Shown here one piece after another: positions 27,701 through 38,739 of a DNA stretch of 64,000 nt (position 1 is its first letter; each line of letters starts with the position of its first letter). Source of the stretch: Litoditis marina. Lineage: Eukaryota; Nematoda; Chromadorea; Rhabditida; Rhabditidae. Location of the stretch: NCBI GenBank assembly GCA_964036275.1, contig OZ038437.1, positions 4,981,241 through 5,045,240 on the forward strand. Direction: 5' to 3'. A program made the translations under genes and the position numbers. The notes beneath the pieces were generated by a model, which was not told the DNA's origin, did not search any database, and saw nothing but the letters and a program-made list of their open reading frames with translations.

Positions 27701-28207
27701 AAGCGTTTTCAAACTAAAAATTTTGCATTTCCATTTGGCGAAATACTGAGTTCTGAGAAGTTTTCAGTTTTCTAGTTTGGGCAAAAATCGAGTTTAACTC
27801 TAATCCTCCACCGAACTTCGCGCATTGTATGATAACCGCGAAATCATGTATAGTCTGTTTCACCAATCGATGTACGCCTACAGTAATCCGTCAATTATTC
27901 AAGGGGGTTTTTTCTAATGAAAAGTCTAAACTTTGGTTTCAAATTTTCAGAGTTAGTAGTAGTAGACATGCAGAAGACATATATCATCATTTTGAGGAGT
28001 TCTGAACACGCTAATATACCAAACTTTGACCTGGAAGAGGTAGCAGATTACTGTAGAGGGTTATAAGTGGGTGGAACAAACTATAACCGTTCGGTAACTT
28101 TGTCACTTTCAGAGCTACAAACCCTGACTGCCAGCCCTTCGCTGAAGCGCCAGGCTCGCGTGCTGCACCAAATTGTGAAAAGTCTTCAGCGACCCGGTTT
28201 CGTATAA
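18734..28207 (+). CDS. EDC4: Enhancer of mRNA-decapping protein 4 (Ge-1)
   Basis: Twenty exons in frame: 18734..18792, 19060..19201, 19524..19652, 19854..19969, 20281..20416, 20811..20930, 21160..21350, 21748..21839, 22417..22514, 23234..23366, 23816..23931, 24144..24230, 24415..24534, 24833..24926, 25513..25661, 25911..26051, 26242..26391, 26825..26982, 27382..27479, 28113..28207 (807 aa). Seen: WD40-like N-terminal half (about 60-400) with RLAWCPYAPE, VSVVCISPDSTAIAIGTVAG and FWRHCLVAGEGGRRLALFEC; a coiled coil (LEQIALQVERAESQRR, about 514-545); and the Ge-1 C-terminal helical domain with VVPSIDRLCTQLFRQLNETF and LTQPVLLSLLQQLSLQL. Known: EDC4 scaffolds DCP2 and DCP1 in P-bodies. It is shorter than the ~1400-aa human protein, mainly in the Ser-rich linker. 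Exon 13's acceptor (after AACAG, 24414) was chosen because the nearer TTGTAG puts a stop in frame. At least six introns contain copies of adjacent exon edges. Confidence 0.92.
20055..20250 (+). pseudogene. Copies of the EDC4 exon 5 start in the preceding intron
   Basis: The true exon starts CGAGAAGTACCTGAACATTG at 20281 after ATAATTACAG. Copies lie at 20055-20074 (GAGAAGTACCTGAACATTGT, exact) and 20221-20250 (TAATTACAGTGAAAAGTACC then TGAATATTGT), with a weaker one at 20104-20120 (TTACAGTGAGGAGTACGT). Two copies keep an ATTACAG acceptor; their next codons run into stops. Confidence 0.75.
20436..20598. mobile_element. MITE family 2 (TACACCAGTAA ends), best copy
   Basis: Starts TACACCAGTAAAGTTGTCCG and ends CGGACCTTACTGGT; the interior has mirrored words AAAAACGGAC, GAAAATCGG and CACGTATTCGCATC. 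Lies in EDC4 intron 5. Other copies: 25674-25837, 31597-31755, 33135-33293, 59323-59444, 62572-62735, and fragments near 26068, 35090, 38790 and 53055. Confidence 0.75.
21481..21580 (+). pseudogene. Copy of the EDC4 exon 7 end plus intron start
   Basis: CTTTCTGGATTATGTCAGCG onward parallels 21312-21375 of exon 7 and continues through the donor region (GTGGGTTCTAGGCGAAATAAT) and the intron text TTTGATGCAAAATA. The copy has GTCAAATTG in place of the exon's GTTAAGACG, so the donor position is degraded. Offset about 169 bp. Confidence 0.85.
22932..23146. mobile_element. Foldback element with CATACACCGCCAAGG ends
   Basis: CATACACCGCCAAGGGCCTC at the left matches GAGGCCTTGGCGGTGTATG at the right. 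Inner words TCGCGACCCC and CGCGACTCC are repeated. A solo end occurs at 21016-21034 (TATACACCGCCAAGGCTCGC). Lies in EDC4 intron 9. Confidence 0.75.
23475..23550 (+). pseudogene. Copy of the EDC4 exon 10 end plus donor
   Basis: CGCTCGATGTCCGTCATCTT, CATATGATGTGCAACACGCA and TCGGAGGATAGTGTAG/GTGGG parallel 23310-23385 with a handful of substitutions, 163 bp downstream. The donor is intact, but no acceptor precedes it. Confidence 0.85.
23938..24135. mobile_element. Diverged foldback of the GGTAACC family
   Basis: Words TTTGGTAACCGAACCGGTTT, GTAGGTAACAT and CCGGTAACAAC resemble the cleaner foldback at 38099-38280. Other relatives: 28265-28430 and 44566-44660. Identity is judged by eye only. Confidence 0.45.
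25138..25212. repeat. Short hairpin with GTAGTTTGATC ends
   Basis: GTAGTTTGATC at 25138 and GATCAAACTAC ending 25212 are exact inverted repeats. The same end recurs as small hairpins at 25437-25485 and 27001-27031 and as scattered GTAGTTTGA/TCAAACTAC words (near 7805, 22080, 58690, 30245), so this is a dispersed short inverted-repeat family. Confidence 0.7.
25399..25432 (+). pseudogene. Copy of the EDC4 exon 15 start
   Basis: TTTACAGAAGAAGAGTTCTG then TGCGCGAGGAGGATAGTCTTTG parallels the true acceptor and exon start TTTGCAGAGGAAGAGTTCTC..TGCGCGAGGATCGTCTGTTG at 25506-25545. The copy keeps the CAG acceptor but meets stops soon after. Confidence 0.75.
25674..25837. mobile_element. MITE family 2 copy
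   Basis: TACACCAGCAAAGTTGTCC at the left and CACACCTTACTGGTGC at the right, in EDC4 intron 15. Confidence 0.6.
27115..27190 (+). pseudogene. Copy of the EDC4 exon 18 end plus donor
   Basis: CGCAGCCGGTGCTGCTCTCG, CTGTCACTTCAACTGCAGTA and ACGGATCTCAAGTTCAG/GTAT parallel 26919-26986, about 200 bp downstream. The copy contains CTGCAGTAG, an in-frame stop relative to the true frame. The donor is intact. Confidence 0.9.
27607..27664 (+). pseudogene. Copy of the EDC4 exon 19 end plus donor
   Basis: GTCCCCATGGTTCCCAAAGT, GCACTGAGTACCGCACTCAC and CG/GTCAGTTT parallel 27430-27487 with few changes, 177 bp downstream. The donor is intact. Confidence 0.88.
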
Positions 28208-29784
28208 GGATGTGATCTGTAGTTTGTAGTCAAATTTCTTCCGGTAGTTAGAACTGTGGTACTAGTTTAAGGCCAATTTCACGAGGAACCCGGCGTTTCG
28301 TTAACCCTATCAGGTTACCTGGTTAACCCATTTGTTAACCTCTTTGTAACCCCCTTTTTTACAATGTATTTTCGGAGAAATTTGGGGTTTGCTAGGGTTA
28401 ACGAAATATTCGGCTAAATGAAGAATTCGCTCTAGTTTAGCGAGCATTGACGTTTGACCTCCACCGCCCCCAAATCAACTTCAAAATTTAGGTTTACCTC
28501 CCACAGGGAGTGGAACTACAATTCTACGATTTTCCCCTAGTTTATGAGTGTTTGTTGTGTTGTATTTGTGGTCGATCAATGCGTGTTGTAGAGTAAGCAA
28601 GGTTATATTATATATGAAAAATATCCAAAAACCCAAAAAATTCTATTGAAAGTTGTGTAGTTAGGCGTGTTTTATAGGTTTTAAAGTTATATATTTGTTT
28701 CTGTTGAACTACGTATTTGGTTCGTACATTGATTTGCGTGTGTTAGTGTATTATACCGAGTGTGTTTATCATGTAAGTTGTAAACAGTGTTCTTATTTTT
28801 CGTAGATGTAAGCAATTTCTAGTTTTTCATCCGAATTAACTGTTCTCCCACTTTGATAAGATTCGTGTTTTACTGTACTGCCGTAATTCATATTCCATGT
28901 GTTAGACTAGTTTTTTCTTTACAATTTTCCTTCTAGTTTTACTGCGATACACTTTTTTGTAAATTCTAGGTGACGTTTTCCCTGTTGCCTATTTGTAATT
29001 GTGATGAGTATCTGTAATTGTGCGAAGTGTCCTGTTCTATACACATATAATGATTTATACCGGTAAAATGTGGGTCTTGCAGATTATATAAATTATTTCC
29101 CACCCCAAAATATTATACTCGGTTTATCCTTTCTGTTGATCAACAGTTTCATATATTCATATAATAGTGTATTCTTTGATGTCAATGCTTTATGGTATTA
29201 TGATATATTGCGAAGATAACAAATTACAGGATCTAGTTTCGGAGTCATCAATCGTTTCGTCGTGTTCTCTGTTTTGGTGCTCACGAAATCCAGCTGTAAC
29301 TAACTGTCAGGTACCCTGGTATTCTGAGCAAAAAGGGTGATTAGGTCGTTAAATATGAGTTACAATCACAGTTAATATTAGGTCACTAAGGATGCATTTC
29401 CAAACTTCTACTATGAGAATGGACTGTCCAGTGGGATATATCGGTGTGAATATTTTTGTCTGGGACACCACTGTTCGACGGTGGATTCTTTAGTAAGCAG
29501 TTCTAAACGTCACTTTCATCCTAACACTCGTCTAGATTTATCGGGTTTTGGCTCGAACCGTGGTTGCTCTAACGTAGGAAAACGTCGGGTGTGACATAAA
29601 TTTTCCCCTCTCGCTGAAAACGACAATTTCGTGTTTTGTATGTGGATGTATTGAACAGGCCGCTGGGTACACTTTTTTGGCCACGAGAGCTTGTATGGTC
29701 ATGTTTGTCGTCTGGCGCCCTCCTTCATCCGTGTGCTCTCTCGCATCTACTTGCTGCGGGGTAATGGGTCGGGGGGCCAGCCGG

Positions 29785-30142
29785 GGCTGTTTGATGTTGA
29801 TGACAGTCTCTCGGCTTGTCGCTACTCATCCTCGAGAGTAGCTTATTCAGTCGTCGTTTTTCGGCCTGAAAGCTCCTTTTATACGTTTCACGTCACCGAA
29901 AAGTATGACTAGTTTTGATTATCCGAAGCAGTTTTCTCCGTTGATAACGGCAACGTGAGATCTTCGAGAGTAGCCTCTATTCGGCCGTCTTTGCCTTGTT
30001 TTTTTACGGAACAGCATTCTTGAACAGTTTACTACTTGTATTGTAGTTTGTTAGTGAACAAATTACTGTGTTTGGAAAAGTGGCAAAAAGTCGGCTGTTT
30101 GATGTTGATGGCAGTCTCTCGCTTGTCGCTACTCGGCCTGTA
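29785..30142. repeat. Pair of ~50-bp direct repeats
   Basis: GGCTGTTTGATGTTGATGAC..TCTCTCGGCTTGTCGCTACTC at 29785-29832 recurs at 30092-30140, and TTCGAGAGTAGCCTCTATTC near 29957 echoes CTCGAGAGTAGC at 29831. A local duplication about 305 bp apart, of unknown origin. Confidence 0.7.
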
Positions 30143-30655
30143 TTTGAATTTGTTTAGTGGAATCCACAGATATAGAAAATTGAGGAAAGGCTGTCTCTTT
30201 TTTGTGCGGTTGCTCGGATAAGTTCTCGATGACCATGGCTGAGTTGTAGTTTGAACTCGATTTCACGAGTTTTGAAAGCAACTTTATAAGGAACCTTCAC
30301 CTTATAGTCTTACTTTGAGAAGAGCGAATCCTGTATTATTAGTCTACCCATTTTTGTCGAGATATTCGAATATAGTCTTTTAATAAGTTTTCGAAATGAA
30401 CATTCTTCCTCGGGAACCGTTTTTTCTCTTATTAATTGCTGAGAGCCTTCTTTCCCTTTCACCCGGTTTTTCGAAATTTTTATGTATTGGTCGCTGTTTC
30501 ATGTGGCTCCAATACGCGCGCATCATGTGCCCAAATGACCGGAAATTGAATTGCTGTGTGCATTTGTTTGGATTTCAATCCCCCCCCCCCCCCATCTCTT
30601 GCGGCAGTCAGCTGTGTGCTCATCTATACAGCCGAGGCTATATTCTGCTAGTGAA

Positions 30656-30745
30656 ATGCATTAAATTATGAGAAAAACTAGGAAATTGAATTTATTATTC
30701 AAAAACACGATGCTTGTATGAACAAGCTCAACTAATTTTTGTTGA
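30656..30745. repeat. Dispersed repeat shared with COG1 intron
   Basis: GAGAAAAACTAGGAAATTGA, TTCAAAAACACGATGCTTGT and GAACAAGCTCAACTAA also occur, slightly diverged, at 60598-60684. About 85 bp, no inverted ends seen. Confidence 0.7.
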
Positions 30746-31148
30746 TGTTTTGTACAATTTGGGGTGTCTCCATTTCATTTTGGAGTTATTTTCTCCAATG
30801 CTGTAGGGGTTTCACACCAATAGATTCTATTGATAATCTTAGGATTATCCGGCAATATGCGAACTCGCTACTATTCCTCAAGATGAAACTGCTTGAGTAT
30901 GAATTGGGAGTTCATAACTAGCATGTTGTTTTGCTGTGTTGGTTTTTTTTCAAAATTGGCAATAAATAAAGGTGTATTAGTACACTCGCTTCACTTAGCG
31001 TGGAAATTTCAAATGTTAGAATAAGATAAGGAGTAAGTTCTCTTTGTCCGGGCCACTCGCGTTCCACTACATTCCGCCCTTATCAGCTTGGTGAGGGTTT
31101 ATCTTGTCGCTTCACTCCTTCTCGCATTGTCACCACCCACCAATAGGC

Positions 31149-31320
31149 AGCTGCAGCGAATGTTTTGTTTTCTTTGAATTATTGATCTACTAATTGATTT
31201 GTAAGGGTAAAAGGAGCTGCAGCGAATGTTTTGTTTTCTTTGAATTATTGATCTACTAATTGATTTGTGAGAGTAAAAGGAGCTGCAGGCTGCAGCGAAT
31301 GTTTTCTTGTGTTATCGATT
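31149..31320. repeat. 66-bp tandem repeat, ~2.3 copies
   Basis: Units begin AGCTGCAGCGAATGTTTTGT at 31149, 31215 and 31281; the first two are nearly identical, and the third has an extra GGCTGCAG and then diverges. Confidence 0.9.
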
Positions 31321-31596
31321 ATTAGAGTTGTTTTGTTTGTAAGGGCTCGGGTTGTTGGGATGTTTTACTGAGAAACTGTCCTGTGTTCCTTCGAAGAACC
31401 TATGGGAGTGGCATCGTCCAGTTGAGAGGCTTCTTGTAGTAAACTTGAGTGAAATTATAAGTTTCGTTATAGTTTCTGGTTTTTTTTATTCAAACATACT
31501 AGTTAACGAGAGTTTGAGCTTTGAACATGTTTTGGTTGAGCTGTAGCTGGAATGAAGTTTCAGTTTCTACATTCTTTCATCTGAACTGAATAGTCA

Positions 31597-31755
31597 TAAC
31601 CCAGTGCGGTTGTCCGAGTAGCCAGAAAAAAAAAAGAAAACGGGCTTTTTCGCCAAAAACGAAAAAATTCTATTTTTGGTTCAAAATCATTAGTTTTCAC
31701 GATTTCCCGTGTTTCAATCTTAAAACGGACTTCTTTTCGTACATTACTGGTGTAT
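31597..31755. mobile_element. MITE family 2 copy
   Basis: AACCCAGTGCGGTTGTCCGA at the left and ACATTACTGGTGTATG at the right, with AAAACGGGC and AAAACGGAC words inside. Confidence 0.6.
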
Positions 31756-33134
31756 GTGAACCGTTGAAAGAGAGTGTTGGTGTTTTTCCCAGCCATCCAC
31801 GGCTGCGTCATTCGTTTCGTTGGTTCGTTCGCTCCGTCTGTCAACACACTTAATGGACGAGAGATCAAGAGCGTTCGGTCCCCTTCTTTGATTTTCTCGA
31901 AGTATATTTCTCGGAAAAGTAGCCAAGTTTGGTAGGAGTTTCGGTTGCTGTGTGAGTTTTCGGAAGTTTGGCAGTTTTACTCCATGTGTATTGGAAAAGT
32001 CGATTGTTTCTCCAGTTTTCTTGGCTGTTTGAGTCTTTTCATCAAAGTGCGACGAAACCGTTGGGTCCTCTTTTCTGACGTTTTCGACGTTCGACACTAG
32101 GTGGGACCTAGACTTGTCACAAAATCGAATATGTGTTCCACTTGATCCGAAATGTTTGCTCTGCTCTGTGGTTTATTTATGCCGTAATATCATTAGCCAA
32201 TCATATTGGTTGTTCAGTTATTTGCCCTTCTTTGCAGAACTTTTTCTGAATGGCAAATACCGCCAACCCTTCATTCAATACCATGAGGTGGCCATTCTCC
32301 GGCGAACTTTGTTGAATAGCCAAGAGAATGCAGAGAACGGTTAACTATTCTGCCAATCTTGACACAAAATTAAGAAATGTGTTCTATTCATACCTGCAAA
32401 CGGGTCCCGTTTCCTATAATCGTCACACCTTTCTTTTGCGTAGAGGTACGTACTGCCACCTAATCAAACCTGAGCACCTGAGCTCACTTTGTGAGTAAAA
32501 CTCAGGAGGTTAGAGTTGTTAATCGAGTTCTAACTTTCGAGTTGGCTGAATAAAAAGTTCTCGAGTTTGAGGGCAAAATTTTTTTCGACCTCAACAACTT
32601 TCGAGTTTGACTTTAAGGACCCTAATATGGGTGTACGTCTGGAGCAAATTTGGAGGGGGGGGGGGGGGTTGGAAACTGTTTGCACTTGTCCGCAATGCGC
32701 GCCAGCCCAGCTCATCCCTCTCGATTGAAACGATGATCCATATTGACGCCCCCGGCTGGTCAGTATTGTTGTCTGGCTATTACAGGCAGATAGCTGGTAA
32801 CTAATCTCTGGGGGGGGGTTGTTCTATATGTTGCAAGAATGGATAGCATTTTAGAGCTCGAAGCTCGAAGAATGTCATTTGTTTGACGAAGTTTTGACAT
32901 TCAGCTATAGAGTGTATCAGTTATGTGGCGTTTCATAGTTAAAATGATTCAAACCTGTTGCTCACATAGACAGATTCGATCTCTTCTTTACTAAGAGTGC
33001 TGAAGTTTGAGGTAATTAAAACGTAAAACTGGTGTGATCTTGCGTTTCCTTGAATGATCTCAAGATGGCATATCGTATATCCATCTACTCTCATCCCTCT
33101 ATTCTACTTGAGAGTGACTAGCAACTAGAGTGCA

Positions 33135-33293
33135 TACACCAGTAAAATTGACCGATTAGCGCCACACAAATCTGAAACCTACTCCTATACCGCCAAAATC
33201 ATGAAAATTTCACTGTTTCCGATACAAAATCTTCACGTTTTTCATTTGAAAAAGTGGTGGCCTTTTATAGAATATTCGCACCTCACTGGTGTA
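33135..33293. mobile_element. MITE family 2 copy
   Basis: TACACCAGTAAAATTGACCG at the left and CACCTCACTGGTGTA at the right. Confidence 0.65.
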
Positions 33294-35805
33294 TGTTTGG
33301 AGTGTGTAATATCTTATATCAATCTACTCCTTCCCCTCTTGAGAGGGCACTAGCGACTGGCGTGCAGTCCCCTATATTTCATGGCCCATGACCGCCTATT
33401 AATCTTCAGCCTGTGTCTAACCTTCACTGCACTAAGAAGGCTGGTAGGCAGTTGTATAGGTTGCTCATTATTGAATGTTCAGAATGTAGCTAGTTTCCCG
33501 TTTTTAAAAACTTGGTTGTTTTCGTATTTTGTTTTTGAGAAATTTGGAACTTCAGCGGTTGAACCACATTGCTTGAATCTCTCTTCTATTCCTCTCTCTC
33601 TGTCTCTCTGTCTCTCTCTCTCTCTCTGCCCTCCATACGCCTTGTAAGTTGTTCTCTCGGTCTCCCCGTTAGTCAGGGGGACCCATCTCAATATGGGTCC
33701 AATGTGGCAATATGGGTGAGCAGTTGAGTTGGTACTAAGACAGATATTAGATGTTTGGCGAGAAAGTTATTGTCCTTCCTTGGTTTCGAAAGTTGTTTCA
33801 GAAGCGATTCATGTCATACATGTTGAAGAACAGATAATCTAAGTTGATCTGTGCTTCAACTTAAAATAGAACTATACTACAAGCTGAAATAAAGTTTAGT
33901 AGTATTGTATAATGTACTTCTAGTTTAGATTTATGTATTTTCGATACTCATCGCGACATGTAGCAATAGAATAGCCAAGTTCCCATCAGCTACAAACTCG
34001 TTGAAGTGAACAACTTTTCTGTGCAAATTTTCGCAACTTCAACTATTTTCGTGGGAGGAAATTATTTTTTTAATTCTCCTGTAATTTAGTTGCACTAGGC
34101 GTTCTCTGATTCATAAGTCGATTCATGATGTCAGCGCGAGTTTGTTGGACTTTTTTCCCGCTCGCACTTCACTTTTACAATGGTTGTGTTTCGGGTAGTG
34201 TTAGTGTGGTAAGTGGGGGCGCGCGCCGAGGTTTCTTGTCTTGAAATACTGCCTCAAAAGGTCATTGCTAAGAGTACTCTCTCCTCTATGGATTGAAATG
34301 TTTCCTAGCCTTTGTACATATTTTATATATTATTACAAGGTGTAGTTTTTATGTTGTAAAAGTTATGTTCTGATAAAGAATTTTAGGGTTTTGAAAATGG
34401 AAATAAGAGTTTTCTATCCTACATTGATCAATATCTAGCTTCATCAATCGAACACCCACAACTCAGATTTGCACCGAAGAAAACTACTTTTTTTTTTACT
34501 TTTTTTCTGTTACTATTGTAGTTTCTTTTGACATCTCTCGGTTGGTGTTTAACGATTCGGTCACTTTTGTCGTCGGTTACTTTCGTGGATCGCTGAGAAC
34601 ATGTTTCCAGCTCTGACACATGATATAGGTGGTGTTGTGCCGCTCGCTTCCGCTCCATATTATATTTATGAATGCGCAAATAATGGGCGTTCGCGCCAGC
34701 CCAGCTGACTGTAATTGACTGTGCTGTTCGCTACGAAACACCAGCTTCGTTTCCATTCAAATATCAGTAAAGTGGGACTATTTTACAAAAAGGAATCCGT
34801 TTCCGATGGAAAAACAAAGTCTATAGTTCGTTTCATTCCCACTGAGACCCATTGGGATCGTGCCAAGATTTTTGGATTGCTATATCTCGGAACAGATATG
34901 AGTTTTTTGAAGAATTTTTCTATTGACATGTTCTTATGAAACTGAACAACCTCTAACAGCGAAATGCAGTTCATTGGAAAACTCCAATCTGGTGAAAAAT
35001 CGCTTGGAATATTCATTGGCTTGCTGCCAAGTCTCAGTGAGAATGACCGGGAGTTAAGAGTTATGTTCAAATTTTCCCGTTTTTGAGTTTATTTAGTTTA
35101 TTATGGCTATTCGGACAGCTTCACTGGAGAATGAGACACGTAAAAGTTGTGAAACAGATCAGGATTCAATGCTCACGTTTGATGTGACGGTTCTACTGGT
35201 TTTTTTGTGCTTTCATGGTGACTAGTCGATATTTTTTGATCTTACGGTGCTGCTTGCTTCAGTCGTTTCATGTTCTCATCATGCTCTCCTCGTTTCAAAC
35301 GTTCCCTAGTTGTCTTGTTACAAGTTAACAAGTAGTACTAGGAGGTCGTGTGGTAATTGTGTATTGCCAACCGAATCCTCCCAACCAGCCGACCAAGGTT
35401 ATTATTATGTTGATTTATGGCATATTATTTGTGGCGTCGTCGCGCCTTTCTATTTCTGTTGAATGAATGGATGGGAGAATGAGTCAGGTGTGACCGAGTG
35501 TTGAACAACATGGAAATGGGAAATACGGTATACAACAACTAACTAATATTCATAAAAACTAACAACAACATAACAATGATAATGATAATAACTAGCAACT
35601 ATTCATAAAAAATGTTTTCCTAGTTCACCGCACTCTGACTTTCTGTTCATCTAACACTCCGTGATGACGTTGATGTTGATAGCTCAATTTCAACTAGGTT
35701 GAAAGCTGATTGTTTTCCACCCGATCCATGGAAATAGGTTTTCATATTCGTTAGAAATAGAATTCTCCGTATTTTATCACGTAAAACGTGAACAAACCAT
35801 GAGTA

Positions 35806-36000
35806 CGATACCCCGATTAAGTAACCGTGGAATGCTTTACTTTCCTCCAACTGGGCTAGGAGGGAGAGGGACCCATAACTTTTCCAACATTTCTGATTTT
35901 TCGGGTAAATAACTAAAGGGACCTTTAACCTTTCCGTTTTTATGTAGAGGGGATGGTTAACTGTTCAAAACCTCACACCGACACTATTCCACACGTGGAA
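35806..36000. repeat. Dispersed ~190-bp repeat, copy 1
   Basis: ACGATACCCCGATTAAGTAA, GGGACCCATAACTTTTCCAA, GGGACCTTTAACCTTTCC and CGACACTATTCCA occur in the same order at 41498-41690. Both copies are rich in GGGG before ACC. Unclassified. Confidence 0.7.
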
Positions 36001-36898
36001 CAAACATGAGTACCCCTTACCTGTTGTCCCCGCCGGCTGCACTGACTACGAACAGAGTCAGAGTTGTTAGCCAATGTGGTCGTAAACACGTTGTCCATGT
36101 GGCGTTCATGGGGTTTGTGGATGACTAACCGGAAAGAAATGTGTTGGGGTGTTAGGTAATCTTTATATGATGAGAAAGGAAGGTTCTTGTGACATGGAGA
36201 AATGCTCTAAAATTTGGCTAGTATGTGAATCACGCAGTTTGGCGTAGTTTAGTCGAAAAACTGCGTGCTTATGCTCAATTGTCGTAATGTCGTTGCGTTA
36301 GAGACTCCGAGAGGCGTAGACACGTTTGCAGCTTGTGTGCACGTTCGCAGTTCTTTGATTATGCATTAGAAATAAGCAATTTCTCCCGATATCACCGTAG
36401 AAAGTAGTTCTTTTTTAGACTTTGCTGGTTTATATGGTATGCACGCAACTGGGTTGGAGTTTGATTGTTGCCTCGTGTAGAATGGGCGCCGCCACCAAGC
36501 ATGACTCACCCCCTCCCCCTCTCTTCTCTCGAGTTGAGAGTCGACTGGGATGGGATGACTGGGCACTAAAACGGCGCCCGGCCAACGCGGTTTGTGGGCT
36601 GCTTTTAGTTCTTCTTGTAATTTGTCATCATTTGAGTCGTTCACCTACATCAGTAACGTGTGACTATCCTACGAAAAGAAGCCCGTGTTTCTCGTTATTG
36701 AAACTTGATTTTCATGGAAAAATAGACTATGCGGCATATTGGCGAAGAAATAGTTCGTTGTATGACCAACTTGGGGTGGAGCCGAAACGTACCACTCTTT
36801 CTTTCTGTTCTTTTTAGTTTAATTATAAGATCTGAGCTGCTTTTTTACTGGTGTTTGGCTGCTTGTAGTTCCACACTCGATTTGTTATCATTTTGAAT

Positions 36899-37101
36899 CA
36901 TACCCTAAATGCCTCAGAGTTGTGACTTTTTCAAACAGGGGGGTTTTGCCCTCTCCCTCAGCCATTATAAGGAGGTTTTGCCCTTAATTTAGAAAATCGC
37001 TAAATCAGACAATTTTTGAGGGGGGGGGGGGTTTGCCCAAATCTTCGGACCAAAAACAGGGGGGGGGGGGGTATCTCAAAACGCTGAGCATTTAGGGTAT
37101 G
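36899..37101. mobile_element. Inverted-repeat element with long G runs
   Basis: CATACCCTAAATGC at 36899 is matched exactly by GCATTTAGGGTATG ending at 37101. Inside, GGTTTTGCCC-like words repeat and two G runs (13 and 12 nt) precede TTTGCCC and TATCTC. About 203 bp. Confidence 0.75.
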
Positions 37102-37629
37102 TTTTGAATTGTGTATATTATAGCATACAACTAGTGATAGTTCCTCTTCTCAGGCATTGACTCATATGCATTCTTGTGACCAATTCCAATTACATTCCAG
37201 CCACTCATCCTAATAGATTATTCTTCTGCACAACACCATACGAAGTCATCCGCTTACGGCTCACCGCTAAAATGAGTTTTTTTCAAATGTAAAGTTATTT
37301 TAATACTTGTAAAGATAAAGAATACTACTTTCTGCTTGTATGAGTTTTCGTTTGAGTTGTTGAAATTTTGCCACAAATTATTCTTTCGAAGCGAATAATC
37401 GTTCTGAATAGCATGTTTAATTTTTATGTAGCATAGTTTTCACACTTTGACACTTTAGTACTTCACGGAATGATTAAAACGTAGGCTCTTCACACCTGTT
37501 TGTACTGCAAGGCTCCTGGAAAGTTTTTGTTGCTGTGTAACACTTTCTGCCGTCATACTACAGAGTGCAAAAAGTATGAGCGGTGACTAAGACACCTTTG
37601 AAAATAGCCTCGGGCGTATACTTTCTGTC

Positions 37630-37710
37630 TCACTTTCTCTCTTTCTTTTCTTTTTGTCTTCTTCTCTCTCTCCCTCTTTCTCTGTCTCTCTCTCTCTCTC
37701 TCTCTCCATC
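37630..37710. repeat. CT-rich microsatellite
   Basis: Imperfect (CT)n/(TTTCTC)n tract in the gene-poor region. A shorter CT tract lies at 33591-33628. Confidence 0.9.
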
Positions 37711-38098
37711 TCTCTCGCTTTGTGTCTAACCGATGAGTTATGCGTTCGGTTTTATGCATATTTCTATAATAGCGTGTTTCGTGAGAATATCCCATAATGA
37801 TCAATACTTGCAAGGAATGGAAGGGTGTAGAGAAAATTGGAGCTAATTGTGGCAGCTTTTTGGGGTTCCGGGCAATAATAAAGGTTGTCGTTTTTTATTC
37901 GATTTTATTGTATAAAACTAAGATGGAAAGTAGAGCAGTCGATTATTTGTCCTCGCTTTTCTCTCTTGTGATCGCCAAGTTTTCTTCTCCGTCACCATCT
38001 TTCTTCTTTCCATTTCGCGTTTTGGTTCGAATATTGAATTTTCTGTTCATCTTAGTTGGTGTTTTGAAGATATCGATTCATGGGTGAATTCTATATCT

Positions 38099-38280
38099 AA
38101 CCGGGTTTTTAGGTAACCAAACCCTTTTTTGGTAACGTTTTTCAGGTTATCAAGGTTTTTACCGTCAGTTTGGACGGTAACCGGATTATAGTTTCAGGTT
38201 ACTTACAGGTTACCTACCAAGGTAACCTGAAAAAAATGTTACCAAAAAAGGGTTAGGTTACCTAAAAACCCGGTTAGTTG
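38099..38280. mobile_element. Foldback element, GGTAACC family
   Basis: AACCGGGTTTTTAGGTAACC at the left pairs with GGTTACCTAAAAACCCGGTT at the right, and CCCTTTTTTGGTAACGTTTT with its complement, giving ~55-bp arms around a centre ACCGTCAGTTTGGACGGTAA. Confidence 0.85.
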
Positions 38281-38615
38281 TAGAATTGGCCCGATTTATG
38301 CTTAATTGTGGGCCAATTCTCTAAATGTAGTTTCAATCGTGAGGAATTTGAAGCGAAGAAGTGTTTGAAAAATTTATAAAAGGCGGAACTAGTTGCGAAA
38401 TCACCTCTAGTCGGGTCAGTTTCTATTCTCCCCGTTTCGGGAATGTGAGTGTCTTTTTATCTGTGCTTCGTCTCGTTGCGTTGGTTGAGCTGAAATCGAT
38501 GGTTATCTAAAACGATTTGGAGAGGCGCCTGGGGGGCGAAAGAGACTGTTTCACATTCACTCACACAACAAGAGGTTTCTGTTCGACAAAGGGGAGCTGG
38601 TTTTGATCTTTGATG

Positions 38616-38739
38616 TTAAAGAAGGACGATTATGTGCTCCAATCGCAACGCTTCAGTCCTTTAAACTGCAATACATTTTTCAATCGCAGTTTGAAGGACT
38701 GATGCGCCGAGATTGGAGCACATACTCGTCCTTCTTTAA
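38616..38739. mobile_element. Hairpin MITE family 1, copy D
   Basis: TTAAAGAAGGACGATTATGT..ACTCGTCCTTCTTTAA with the family centre; one arm has GTGCTCC, matched by GGAGCAC in the other, so the arms covary. Confidence 0.9.

Noticed and set aside
31744..32097. 117-aa open frame on the minus strand
   Set aside because: No recognisable family, no partner exons and low-complexity composition; overlaps a MITE family 2 copy.
36422..36817. 131-aa open frame on the plus strand
   Set aside because: No similarity recognised; a GC-neutral stretch without splice partners.
32655..37070. Poly-G runs as telomere-like or CpG-island signals
   Set aside because: They are isolated homopolymers of 10-16 nt within repeats, not arrays of a telomeric unit.
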